This document shows positions 54,030 through 62,491 of a stretch of 64,000 nucleotides of DNA, piece after piece; the stretch's first letter is position 1, and each line of letters opens with the position of its first letter. Below the pieces are notes generated by a model, which did not search any database, was not told the DNA's origin, and worked only from the letters and a program-made list of their open reading frames with translations. The translations under genes were made by a program, and so were the position numbers. The DNA comes from Streptomyces tirandamycinicus (lineage in GTDB: Bacteria; Actinomycetota; Actinomycetes; Streptomycetales; Streptomycetaceae). Where the stretch lies: positions 248,001 through 312,000 of the forward strand of contig NZ_CP029188.1 of assembly GCF_003097515.1 (NCBI RefSeq), written 5' to 3'.

Positions 54030-55217
54030 ATGCGGTTGTACCTGCTTGCCCTGAACCCGACCGACTCGGTCACCGAGGGATTCCTCCCGGCCGCCCGCCG
54101 GCTGGGGCTGGACGTCACCCTGCTCACCGACCGGCCCGCCGCGCACCGCGCCGTGTACCCGGACGTCGAGGTGCTGGAGTGCGACGTACGCGACTTCCGG
54201 GCCGTCATCTCCCGGGTGTCCGCGCACGGCATCCCCGAGGCGGTCTTCACCAACAGCGACCATCTGCAGACCCAGGCCGCGCTCGCCGCGGACTACTTCG
54301 GGCGGCCCGCCAAGGACTGGCGGGCCGCGCTGCGCACGAAGGACAAGGCCGAGATGCGCCGGGTGCTGGCCGCCTCCGGCGCCGGCACCGTGCGGTCCGC
54401 GGAACTCGCCGCCGGGCAGGACCCGGCCGCCGTCGCCGCGCGGATCCCCTACCCGTGTGTGGTCAAGCCGCGCGAGGGCGTGGCCAGCGAGGACGTCGTC
54501 ATGGCCGGGGACCCGGCGGAACTGGTGCGGCGCTGCGAGGAGATCCGGGCGCGGCGGCCGGGGGCCGCGCTGGTGGTCGAGGAGTACCTGCCCGGCGAGC
54601 TGTTCACCCTGGAGACCCTCGGCGACGGGCGGGTACGCCATGTGCTGGGGGGATTCCGCACCGAACTGTCCCCTCCCCCGTACTTCGTCGAGGAGCGGCT
54701 GACCTACGTCCCCGGGCATCCGCCGGACGTCGAGAAGCAGGTACTCGCCCAGCTCGACGCGCTCGGCGTCGGGTTCGGCGCCTGCCACACGGAGTTCACC
54801 CTGCACCAGGGCCGCGCGCGGATCGTCGAGGTCAACTACCGTGCCATCGGGGACCAGTGCGACCTGCTGCTCGCCGGGCTGCTGGACATACCGCTCTTCG
54901 AGCACGTGCTGCGCACGCATCTCGGTGAGCCGCTCCCGCCGGACCTGGGGGCGCGGGCCGGCGGAGCGGCCAGGCTCGACTACCCGTGCGCCGACCGGGC
55001 CGGGACCCTGACCTCGGCACCGGGGGCGAGCGAAGTGGAGGCGGACGGGGTGAGGCTGACGTACCGGCCGCTGCGCGGTGTCGGCGAACGCCACCCCGTG
55101 TACCGCACCAACCGCGACTTCCTCGGCGTGGTGCGGGCCACCGGGACCGACCCGTCGGCCGTGGACCGCGCCGTGACCGGGTTCCTGGCCGCACAGCGCT
55201 GGGAGATCACCCCGTGA
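54030..55217 (+). CDS. ATP-grasp ligase of the siderophore locus
   Basis: 395 residues. An N-terminal nucleotide-binding-like domain (MRLYLLALNPTDSV, about 1-100) is followed by an ATP-grasp domain (about 100-300: PCVVKPREGVAS, LVVEEYLPGELFTLE, IVEVNYRAIGDQ with metal-binding Glu and Asn). ATP-grasp enzymes join a carboxyl group to an amine or thiol via an acyl phosphate. Here it may make an amide in the siderophore or a precursor. ATG at 54030; its stop overlaps the next GTG by 4 bases. Confidence 0.9.
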   Translation: MRLYLLALNPTDSVTEGFLPAARRLGLDVTLLTDRPAAHRAVYPDVEVLECDVRDFRAVISRVSAHGIPEAVFTNSDHLQTQAALAADYFGRPAKDWRAALRTKDKAEMRRVLAASGAGTVRSAELAAGQDPAAVAARIPYPCVVKPREGVASEDVVMAGDPAELVRRCEEIRARRPGAALVVEEYLPGELFTLETLGDGRVRHVLGGFRTELSPPPYFVEERLTYVPGHPPDVEKQVLAQLDALGVGFGACHTEFTLHQGRARIVEVNYRAIGDQCDLLLAGLLDIPLFEHVLRTHLGEPLPPDLGARAGGAARLDYPCADRAGTLTSAPGASEVEADGVRLTYRPLRGVGERHPVYRTNRDFLGVVRATGTDPSAVDRAVTGFLAAQRWEITP

Positions 55218-56992
55218 CGGTCCCCGCGGCGGGCACGGCGGGTCCGGCCGGAGGGACCGGCCCGGCGGCCGCCGGGGCCGAACTGCTGCTGCGGGTGCTC
55301 AGCGCGCTGCTGCGGGAGGACGTCGTGGGGCTGCGCAGCCGCGGCCGCCCGGTCGAGCGCCCGGACGGGACGTGGCTGCGGCTGGCTGCCCCCGGGCCCG
55401 GCGCGCTGCTGCTGCCCGTGCGCGAGGACGGCTTCCAGTGCACGTGGCAGGCGAGGGAACCGCTGCTGCGCCGGGAGCCCGACGGGGTCGATCTGACGGA
55501 CACCGACGCCGTCCTCGCCGAACTCCGCTCCCTCGCGCCACCGGTGGACCGCGCCGGCTTCGACGCGTTCGCCGAGGAGTGCCGCCGGGCGCTCGCCGCC
55601 GCCACGCTGCACCACGCCACGGAGGAGGAGGTGCTGCGGACGCTCGCGGAGCGCCACGGCGCCGATCCGGCCGACTGGACCGGACTGCCGGGCGGGCTCG
55701 CGCTGGACACCCTCGCCGCCCGGCTGGACCACCCGGTCTACCCCACCGCGCGCGGCAGGTCCGGCCTCGGCGGCGCGGCACTGCGGGCGTACGCACCCGA
55801 GTTCCACCCCCGGTTCGCGCTGCGCTGGCTCGCCGTGCCGCGCGAGGACGTGACCGCCGCCGGCCGGCTCCCCGGCCCGGCGCCCTCGGCCCTCGGGCTG
55901 TCCGGCCTCGACGACAGCCATGTCGCCCTGCCCGTGCACCCGCTCACGGCGGCGGGCCCGCTCGGCGACGCGGTGCGCGCCGCGGGGCTCGAGGGCCGGG
56001 CCGTGCCGGCGCCGCGGGCCCGTCTGGACGTCGTCCCCACGCTGTCCATGCGGACGGTCGCCCTCGCCGCCCGGCCCGGGATCCACCTGAAGCTTCCGCT
56101 GGCCACCTCCACCCTGGGCCGGCTCAACCGGCGCACCATCAAACCCGGAACCCTGTCCGACGGAGCCACCGTCCAGCGTCTGCTGCAGACCGTGACCGCC
56201 CGCGAACCGCGGTTCCGGGACACCGTCCTGCACGCCGACGAGACCCGTTTCGCCCACGCCGGGCACGAACTCCTCGCCGTGCTGCTGCGCCGCCAGCCCT
56301 CGGGCCTCGACGGCTGCGCCGTGGTGCCGATGGCGGCCCTGCTCGCCCGGGCACCCGGCGGGCGGCTGGTCGTCGACCACCTGGCCGACCGCTACCACGG
56401 CGGCGACCCGGTCGCCCTGCTCGACGCCGTACTCACCCTGCTCCTGGACTTCCAGACCACCCTCTTCGGGTACGGGATCGCCCTGGAGTCCCACCAGCAG
56501 AACGTGTCGCTGGTGCTGGACGCGACCGGCCGAAACCCCCGGCTGCGGCTGCTCCTCAAGGACAACGACGGCCCGCGCGTCCACGGCGAACGGCTGCGGG
56601 CGGCGCTCGGCGCCGGCGCACCCGGGCCCGGCGACTTCGACGACCCCCGCATCCTCACCGACGGAGACGGCCCGCTCGCCGACCTCTTCACCACCGTCAC
56701 CGTCCATCTGTGCGCCGGGGCCTACGCCTTCGGCCTCGCCCGGCACGGCCGCGCCCCGCTGGACCGGCTGCTGCGGCTCGTCCGCGACCGGCTGGCGGAG
56801 GCGGTGGAGCGGCTCGGGACCGGGCCGGGCGAGCCGGGAGCCGTGCTGCGGGCACGGGTGCTGGACGCGCCCGCGCTGCCGGTGAAGGCGATGGTGACCG
56901 CGGGAACCCTGCTGGCCAAGGAACGTTCGGGAGCGTCCGACATCAACAAGCACTACACCACCGGCCCCAACTACCTGCTGCGGGGAGTGTGA
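55214..56992 (+). CDS. IucA/IucC-family NIS siderophore synthetase (first)
   Basis: 592 residues, an expected length for NRPS-independent siderophore (NIS) synthetases. Motifs: LPVHPL near 240, the ATP-binding HLKLPLATSTLGRLNRR near 295, and GIALESHQQN near 425 in the C-terminal FhuF-like part. These enzymes adenylate a carboxylate, often citrate, and couple it to an amine or alcohol. GTG at 55214 overlaps the ATP-grasp stop. Two synthetases in a row suggest two condensation steps. Confidence 0.92.
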   Translation: MTVPAAGTAGPAGGTGPAAAGAELLLRVLSALLREDVVGLRSRGRPVERPDGTWLRLAAPGPGALLLPVREDGFQCTWQAREPLLRREPDGVDLTDTDAVLAELRSLAPPVDRAGFDAFAEECRRALAAATLHHATEEEVLRTLAERHGADPADWTGLPGGLALDTLAARLDHPVYPTARGRSGLGGAALRAYAPEFHPRFALRWLAVPREDVTAAGRLPGPAPSALGLSGLDDSHVALPVHPLTAAGPLGDAVRAAGLEGRAVPAPRARLDVVPTLSMRTVALAARPGIHLKLPLATSTLGRLNRRTIKPGTLSDGATVQRLLQTVTAREPRFRDTVLHADETRFAHAGHELLAVLLRRQPSGLDGCAVVPMAALLARAPGGRLVVDHLADRYHGGDPVALLDAVLTLLLDFQTTLFGYGIALESHQQNVSLVLDATGRNPRLRLLLKDNDGPRVHGERLRAALGAGAPGPGDFDDPRILTDGDGPLADLFTTVTVHLCAGAYAFGLARHGRAPLDRLLRLVRDRLAEAVERLGTGPGEPGAVLRARVLDAPALPVKAMVTAGTLLAKERSGASDINKHYTTGPNYLLRGV

Positions 56993-56998
56993 TCCGGG

Positions 56999-58750
56999 AT
57001 GACCTCCACACATCCTTCCGCACACCGCTCGGCCCTGGCCGGTCCGCCCACCGCCGACGAGGCGGTGGCCCACACCCTCCTCAACTGCCTGCTCCGCGAG
57101 CTGTGCGGACCCGGGCACCGGACCGCCGTCGCCGACGGGCACCTGCTGCTGCGGCTGCCCCGCCGCGGGGTGCTGCTGCGCGTCGCGCTGCGCCGTACGT
57201 CGCTGCTCGGCGCCCACCGGTTCACCGGCCCGGTCACCGAGGAGACACCGGGCGGCTGGTCACCCGTCGGCTGGCGGCGGCTCGCCGAGCACGTCCACGC
57301 GGAGCTGACCCTGCGCACGGGCGTGCGCAACGACGAGTTCCTGGACCAGGTCGCCTCCAGCCACCGGGGCGTCGCCGCCGCGCTCGCCGCGCCGCGCCCC
57401 GCCGCCGGGGGCTCCGGTCCGCCGGCCGGGTCCGCCGCGTACCTGGCATCGGAGCAGTCCCTCGCCCTCGGGCACCGCTTCCACCCCACGCCCAAGGCCC
57501 GCGGCGGGGACGCCGCGACCTGGGCGGCGTACGCCCCCGAGGCCGGAGCGGCGTTCCCGCTGCGGCTGCTCGCGGTGCGGGAGGACCTGGTCGCCGGGGA
57601 CTCGGCGGAGCCGGGCGCCGATGCGGCGCTGGACCGGCTGGGCCGCGCGCCGGACGGCTACCGGCTGCTGCCCGCGCATCCCTGGCAGTACACGCTGCTG
57701 CGGGACGACCCCCGGCTGCGCACCGCCCTCGCCCGCGGCGAGGTGCTCGACCTCGGACCCGGCCCGGCGGCGTTCGCGGCGACGGCCTCCGTCCGCACCC
57801 TGTTCGACGGCGACGCCTTCCTGAAGTTCAGCCTCAACGTCCGCATCACCAACTGCCTCCGCAAGAACGCGGGGTACGAGCTCGCCGGCGCCGTGGCGCT
57901 CACCCGGCTGCTGGAGCCGGTCCTCACCGAGCTGACCGCCCGCTTCCCCGGCAGCGACCTGCTGCGCGAGCCGGCCTACCGCAGCCTCGCCCTGCCCGGA
58001 GCGGACGGTGTGCCGGTACCCGGGCTGCTGGAGGGCTTCGGCGTGATCGTCCGCGAGGGACTCGGCAGGCGGCTGCGGCCCGGGCTCACCCCGCTGCTCG
58101 CCGCCGCGGTCGCCGACGAGTACCCCACCGGGCCCGCCCATGTCTCCCGGCTCCTCGCCGACACCGCCCCGCGCACCGCCCTGTCCTGGTGGCGCGCCTA
58201 CCTGGCGCTGCTGGTGCCTCCGGTCCTCGCCGCGTACTTCGACCACGGCCTCGTCCTGGAGCCGCATCTGCAGAACGTCCTCGTCTGCGTGGACGACGGG
58301 GGCCACCCCCGCCAGGTGCTGTTCCGCGACCTGGAGGGCACCAAGCTGCTCCCGGACCGGCACGCGGCCGCACTCGCCGCGCTGCCCGCGGACGTGGCGG
58401 GGCCCATGACGTACGACGCCGCACGCGGGTGGGACCGGGTGGTCTACTGCCTCCTGGTGAACCACGTGTCCGAGATGCTGGCCGCACTGGCCGATCTGCA
58501 CCCCGGCTCGGAGGCCGCGTTGTGGGCCGAGGTCCGGGACACGCTCGGGCGCCACGCCGACGAGCACGGGCCCCAGCCGCGGCTCGACGCGCTCCTGGCG
58601 GGCGCGCCGCTGCCCGCCAAGGCCAATCTGCTCACCCGCTGGGCCCGCACCGCCGACCGTGACGCGGGCTATGTGCGGCTGCCCTCCCCGCTCGCCGAGG
58701 ACGTGCTGTCCGGGGCGGCGGGCACCGACGACGTCCGGAGCGCCCGATGA
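56999..58750 (+). CDS. IucA/IucC-family NIS siderophore synthetase (second)
   Basis: 583 residues. Motifs LLPAHPWQY near 223, the ATP-binding region LKFSLNVRITNCLRKN near 275 and HGLVLEPHLQN near 417 are the standard NIS synthetase set and are closer to consensus than in the first copy. It follows the first synthetase by 6 bases and overlaps the next gene by 4. Sub-type (A, B or C) cannot be told from the sequence by eye. Confidence 0.93.
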   Translation: MTSTHPSAHRSALAGPPTADEAVAHTLLNCLLRELCGPGHRTAVADGHLLLRLPRRGVLLRVALRRTSLLGAHRFTGPVTEETPGGWSPVGWRRLAEHVHAELTLRTGVRNDEFLDQVASSHRGVAAALAAPRPAAGGSGPPAGSAAYLASEQSLALGHRFHPTPKARGGDAATWAAYAPEAGAAFPLRLLAVREDLVAGDSAEPGADAALDRLGRAPDGYRLLPAHPWQYTLLRDDPRLRTALARGEVLDLGPGPAAFAATASVRTLFDGDAFLKFSLNVRITNCLRKNAGYELAGAVALTRLLEPVLTELTARFPGSDLLREPAYRSLALPGADGVPVPGLLEGFGVIVREGLGRRLRPGLTPLLAAAVADEYPTGPAHVSRLLADTAPRTALSWWRAYLALLVPPVLAAYFDHGLVLEPHLQNVLVCVDDGGHPRQVLFRDLEGTKLLPDRHAAALAALPADVAGPMTYDAARGWDRVVYCLLVNHVSEMLAALADLHPGSEAALWAEVRDTLGRHADEHGPQPRLDALLAGAPLPAKANLLTRWARTADRDAGYVRLPSPLAEDVLSGAAGTDDVRSAR

Positions 58751-59997
58751 GCCACTGCCCGGCGGACACCACCGGGCCGGCCGTGGCCGCCCCCGCCGTC
58801 ACCGCACCGGTGCGCGAGCGGGCCCTCTCGCTCCCGGCCGAGGAACTCCCCGCCTATCTGTACGACCTCGGCGCGCTGCGGGAGCACGCCGCGGCGGTAC
58901 GGGGGGCGCTCCCGGAGCGGGTCGAGTTGTACTACGCGGCCAAGGCCAACCCCGAACCGGAGATTTTGACGGCCCTCTCGCCGTACGTGGACGGCTTCGA
59001 GGTCTCCTCGGGGGGCGAACTGGCCCATGTGGCACGGGCCGTACCGGAGCGCCCGCAGGCGTTCGGCGGCCCCGGGAAGACACCGGCGGAGACGGCGGCG
59101 GCACTGGCGGCCGGCGTGCCGCGGTTCCATGTCGAGAGCGCCCACGAACTGCGGATGCTGGCCGCTCTCGCGGCTGAGCGGCGGGCGTCCGGGCCGCCGG
59201 TCGACGTGCTGCCGCGGTTCAACCTGCCCCTGTCCGACGGCGCGTTGCACACGAGCGCGCTGTCCATGGGCGGCGGACCGACACCGTTCGGGCTGGACCC
59301 GTCCGAGGCCGGCGAGGTGATGCGCTGCCTCACGGACGGCTCCTGCCCCCGGCTGCGGGTGCGCGGGATCCACGCCCACCTGGCGAGCGGGCTCGGGGCG
59401 GCGGACCAGCTCGCCGTCGCCGGGTCCGTGGTGGGCTGGGCCGTACGGCTCTTCGAGCGCCACGGCGTGCCGCTCCACGAGGTGAACGTCGGGGGCGGCA
59501 TGGCCGTCGACTACGCCGATCCCGCCGCCCGGTTCGACTGGGCCGGTTACGGAGCCGGGCTGGCACGCCTCGTCGCGGACCACCCGGGCCTGCGGCTGCG
59601 CATCGAACCGGGGCGCGCGCTGACCGCGTACTGCGGCTGGTACGCGACCGAGGTGCTGGACGTGAAGCGCAGCCACGGCGAGGACTTCGCCGTGGTCCGC
59701 GGGGGAACCCACCATCTGCGCACACCGGCGACGAAGGGCCACGACCAGCCCTGCGCCGTGCTGCCCGTGGACCGCTGGCCCCACCGCTGGCCGCGCCCCG
59801 CGGCGCGGGGGGACCGGGTCACCGTGGCCGGGCAGTTGTGCACACCGAAGGACGTGCTGGCGCGGGGGGTTCGGGCGCCCGGCCTGCGGGCCGGGGACCG
59901 GGTGGTGTTCGCGCTCGCGGGCGCCTACGCGTGGAACATCTCGCACCACGACTTCCTCATGCATCCGCGGCCGGGGTTCCACTTCCTGGGCGGGTGA
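58747..59997 (+). CDS. Fold-type III PLP decarboxylase, SbnH-like
   Basis: 416 residues, ornithine/diaminopimelate decarboxylase fold. The PLP lysine is in YYAAKANP (K66); FEVSSGGE, HAHLASGLG, VNVGGGMAVDY and EPGRALTAYCGWY are conserved PLP-barrel motifs, and a Cys in GQLCTPKD marks the C-terminal active-site region. In staphyloferrin B synthesis the homologous SbnH removes CO2 from a citryl-diaminopropionate intermediate between two NIS synthetase steps. The same gene set here implies a diamine built by decarboxylation. Last gene of the coupled operon. Confidence 0.9.
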   Translation: MSHCPADTTGPAVAAPAVTAPVRERALSLPAEELPAYLYDLGALREHAAAVRGALPERVELYYAAKANPEPEILTALSPYVDGFEVSSGGELAHVARAVPERPQAFGGPGKTPAETAAALAAGVPRFHVESAHELRMLAALAAERRASGPPVDVLPRFNLPLSDGALHTSALSMGGGPTPFGLDPSEAGEVMRCLTDGSCPRLRVRGIHAHLASGLGAADQLAVAGSVVGWAVRLFERHGVPLHEVNVGGGMAVDYADPAARFDWAGYGAGLARLVADHPGLRLRIEPGRALTAYCGWYATEVLDVKRSHGEDFAVVRGGTHHLRTPATKGHDQPCAVLPVDRWPHRWPRPAARGDRVTVAGQLCTPKDVLARGVRAPGLRAGDRVVFALAGAYAWNISHHDFLMHPRPGFHFLGG

Positions 59998-60134
59998 CGG
60001 CGGCGGCGCGGGCCGCCCCCGCCGTCCGGTGTCGGGGTGCGGAGAGCGACCGCGCGCAGGCGGTCCGCGCGGCCGGCCACCTCATCGTGGCGCCGGCCCA
60101 AACCGAGCACCTCGGGTGCCTGCGGAGCGGCGGT

Positions 60135-60159
60135 CCCCGCCCCGTGTCCGCCGGCGGGG
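60135..60159 (+). terminator. Candidate hairpin downstream of the siderophore operon
   Basis: CCCCGCC (60135-60141) and GGCGGGG (60153-60159) can pair across an 11-base loop, 138 bases after the decarboxylase stop. The rest of the 293-base gap shows no gene. Confidence 0.3.
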
Positions 60160-60290
60160 TCGGCTGGTACGGTTGCCGGACTCGATCCGCAGCCGTGACT
60201 CCGCGGCCCGGGGCCACGGCAGAGGCCGTAGCAGCCCCCCGGGGCCGTGTCCGGTGCAAGATCTCCGCTCACGCGTTGGAGGGTCTTGCC

Positions 60291-61250
60291 GTGGACAGTT
60301 CGGAGCAGAGTGGGAAGAAGCCGGCGGCCGAAGGCACCTGCCTGCTGACGGTCGTCAGCCCGCGCAGGGGCGAGGGCAACAGCCCGACCGGAATCGTCGG
60401 CCGGCGGCTGGCCCGGCAACTGCTCGCCGTGGGCCGGGATGTGCGGGTGCTGGCGGAGCCGGGCCAGTGCGGCGGCTGGCCCGACACGGCCGACGTCGTG
60501 GCAGGGTCCATCACCCGGCCGCTGGAGTCCGCCCGGGCCTTCGGCGGTGCCGAGGCGGTGTTCCTCGCCGGTGCCCATCCGTCGACGGTCGGGGACGCCC
60601 TCGCGCTGGCCCGAAGAGGCGGGGCGCGCAAGGTCGTTCTGCTGTCGTCCCATGGTCCCGAGTTCGAGGAGGCCAATCCCCCGGAGACCTGGTACTGGCT
60701 CGCGATCGAGAAGGCGGTGGAGCACTCGGGCATCCCCTGGACGCACATCCGGCCGTCGGCCGTGATGGGCGCCGTCATCGAGGGCAGCTACCCGGCGACC
60801 GGGTCGGACTGGCCTGACACCGTCCGCACCGGCGGGGTGGTCCGGGAGGCCTTCCTCGACCAGGGCCACTATCCCTTCATCCACGAGGAGGACCTCGCCG
60901 CCGTCGCGGCCGCGGCGCTGGTCGGCGGCGACTACTGCGGGACGGTCGTCGAGGCCGTGGGCCCACCGCTGAGCACCCGTTCACGGATAGCGAGCATCGC
61001 CCGCGCGCTCGGCCGCGAGATCGGCACGGTCGATCTGACGGCGGACGAGGGTCGGGCGGTCTGGCGACGCCTTGGCTGGCCGGACGGTGCCGTCGACGTG
61101 ACGCTGTACGCACTCGAGGAGTACGGGGCCCGCTTCGCCGAACTGCTCCGCTGGACGGCCGACCAGCGGCCGTCCGTGCACGACATCATCGGCCGGCCAC
61201 CGCTCACCTACGACGACTGGGTCCGCGAGCACATCGACCGGTTTCGCTGA
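60291..61250 (+). CDS. NmrA-like atypical SDR, NAD(P)-binding protein
   Basis: 319 residues. The nucleotide-binding region reads SPTGIVGRRLARQLLA, preceded by an unusual Arg/Glu-rich insert after the first beta-strand (VVSPRRGEGNS). There is no Tyr-X3-Lys active site, and WYWLAIEKAVEHSGIPWTHIRPS is typical of NmrA/HSCARG-like proteins, which may sense NADP(H) rather than catalyse. GTG at 60291 has GGAGGG 7 bases upstream. It follows the siderophore operon by 293 bases and probably has its own promoter. Confidence 0.85.
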   Translation: MDSSEQSGKKPAAEGTCLLTVVSPRRGEGNSPTGIVGRRLARQLLAVGRDVRVLAEPGQCGGWPDTADVVAGSITRPLESARAFGGAEAVFLAGAHPSTVGDALALARRGGARKVVLLSSHGPEFEEANPPETWYWLAIEKAVEHSGIPWTHIRPSAVMGAVIEGSYPATGSDWPDTVRTGGVVREAFLDQGHYPFIHEEDLAAVAAAALVGGDYCGTVVEAVGPPLSTRSRIASIARALGREIGTVDLTADEGRAVWRRLGWPDGAVDVTLYALEEYGARFAELLRWTADQRPSVHDIIGRPPLTYDDWVREHIDRFR

Positions 61251-61366
61251 CCCCGGCGAGCCGCGCACGGTTCCCCGCGCCGGTCCTCCCCCGTGCCACG
61301 CCAACGGCGAGTCCGCACACGAGTCGGAACGTCGACGGGAGCAGGCGCCGCCCCGGACGGGGAACG

Positions 61367-61552
61367 TCATGAGCGACCCGGCGGCTCCGGCGGGGTGCAG
61401 ATGGCGGCCGCGCGCGGGGCCGCGCGGATGATCGCGCCGACCAGGTCGGCGCCGGGCTCCCGGCAGGGGTCCTCGCCGGTCCGCCCGGGGCACTCCGCCG
61501 CGGCAGGTGCGCCGCGCCGCGCGGGGGGCCGCTCGGGGCGTCCGCCGGTCAC
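61367..61552 (-). CDS. Small ORF coupled to the DUF2470-like gene (hypothetical)
   Basis: 61 residues, starting at a GTG (61552) that overlaps the TGA of the DUF2470-like gene as GTGA. It has three Cys residues (ECPG, DPCR, AICTP), an Arg/Pro-rich start and a short amphipathic stretch (GADLVGAIIRAAPRAAA). I do not recognise it. Start/stop overlap is the main support; it may be an iron-regulated small protein or only an open frame in GC-rich DNA. Confidence 0.4.
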   Translation of the reverse strand: MTGGRPERPPARRGAPAAAECPGRTGEDPCREPGADLVGAIIRAAPRAAAICTPPEPPGRS

Positions 61553-62292
61553 GGGCGGCTCGGCAGCCGGCTGGCCCGGCGGCAGGCGCGGGCCGCCGCC
61601 AGGAGCGCCCGGACGCGGTCGCCGGCCTGTCCGGCCTCGCCCACGGGGGCGGGGAACCGGAGAAGGACGTCCTCGTGGCTGTGCGCGTGTTCGAGGCGGA
61701 GGGTGATCCCCCGCCGGTCCATGGCCAGCGGCCACACCCGGACCACGCCCTGGAGCAGCCGCGGGTCCACCAGCCGGGTGAGCAGGGCCACCACGTCGGC
61801 GTGGTCGTCGACGAGATGGGTGAGCATGGCGGCCTCGTGGAGGGCCAGCACATCCGGCCGGGCCAGGGCGAGTTCGTCGAGCCCGACGGTCACCGGCCCC
61901 GCGGGGGTCTCCAGGGCGACGTGCGCGGTGACCATCCGGAACGTGGCGGTGCCGTCGTCCTCGTCTTCCGGCGCGGCCCGGACCAGCCATCCGGCGACGG
62001 TGACGCGGGACCGCACCCGGTCGCGGACCGCGACCGGCGCGACGTCGGTGAACTTGAGCACGACGGGGAGCGTGCCGCGCGGGGCGACGGCGACCTCGCC
62101 GGCCAGCCGGCAGCCGGCGGGCAGCCGCAGCAGCAACCTGCCGTCCTCGCCGACCCGATGCAGACCGCCGCCGACCAGGTCGCAGGTGTGCGCGTCGGTG
62201 ATCGCCGTGAACGATTCGGCGGCGGCCAGCACGGTGCGCACCCGTTCGGCCGGGCTCGCCTGCCCGTCCGCGCAGACGTCGTCAGCAGTCAT
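61549..62292 (-). CDS. DUF2470-like protein, iron-regulated
   Basis: 247 residues. The two conserved stretches, TVLAAAESFTAITDAHTCDL near 20-40 and LLQGVVRVWPLAMDRRGITL near 185-205, resemble proteins carrying DUF2470, a domain linked to haem-iron utilisation (HugZ-like) proteins. Only the domain pattern, not haem cleavage, is visible. An iron box ends 19 bases before the ATG at 62292, so it should be made under iron starvation. It may help obtain iron from haem or protect the cell during uptake; this is inferred. Confidence 0.75.
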   Translation of the reverse strand: MTADDVCADGQASPAERVRTVLAAAESFTAITDAHTCDLVGGGLHRVGEDGRLLLRLPAGCRLAGEVAVAPRGTLPVVLKFTDVAPVAVRDRVRSRVTVAGWLVRAAPEDEDDGTATFRMVTAHVALETPAGPVTVGLDELALARPDVLALHEAAMLTHLVDDHADVVALLTRLVDPRLLQGVVRVWPLAMDRRGITLRLEHAHSHEDVLLRFPAPVGEAGQAGDRVRALLAAARACRRASRLPSRP

Positions 62293-62310
62293 TCCACACC
62301 CCTCATCTGG

Positions 62311-62329
62311 TTAGGTAAGGCACGCCTAA
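62311..62329 (-). promoter_or_regulatory. Iron box for the DUF2470-like gene
   Basis: TTAGGTAAGGCACGCCTAA is a 19-bp iron box with perfect outer arms (TTAGG/CCTAA), followed by a partly overlapping CCTAACCTA. It lies 19 bases from the start codon, so it covers the promoter or transcription start. It is the third iron box in 8.5 kb. Confidence 0.87.
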
Positions 62330-62340
62330 CCTAGCCCATG

Positions 62341-62412
62341 GTCCGGTGCGCGCGCATCATGTGCCGGTGCGCGCATCGTGAGTGCCGGTGCGCGCATCGT
62401 GTGCCGGTGCCG
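62341..62412. repeat. Tandem repeat of about 20 bp
   Basis: Three full copies and a partial fourth of GTGCCGGTGCGCGCATCGT start at 62341, 62361, 62382 and 62401. Each copy includes the self-complementary TGCGCGCA. The array lies just upstream of the iron box and 80 bases after the DUF5682-like gene stop. Confidence 0.8.
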
Positions 62413-62491
62413 AGGCCGGACCGCATGTCGACCCGCGGGCCCGGGCCCGCTCCGCTGAGCCGCGGCGGGCCGGACGCACCGGACACCCCGC

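Noticed and set aside
54000..57217. Long minus-strand frames opposite the siderophore genes
   Set aside because: They run antisense to ATP-grasp and NIS synthetase genes with clear motifs; no independent support.
54030..59997. Desferrioxamine or staphyloferrin B cluster by name
   Set aside because: Lysine decarboxylase, monooxygenase and acyltransferase of the des cluster are missing, and so are SbnA, SbnB and a third synthetase of the sbn cluster.
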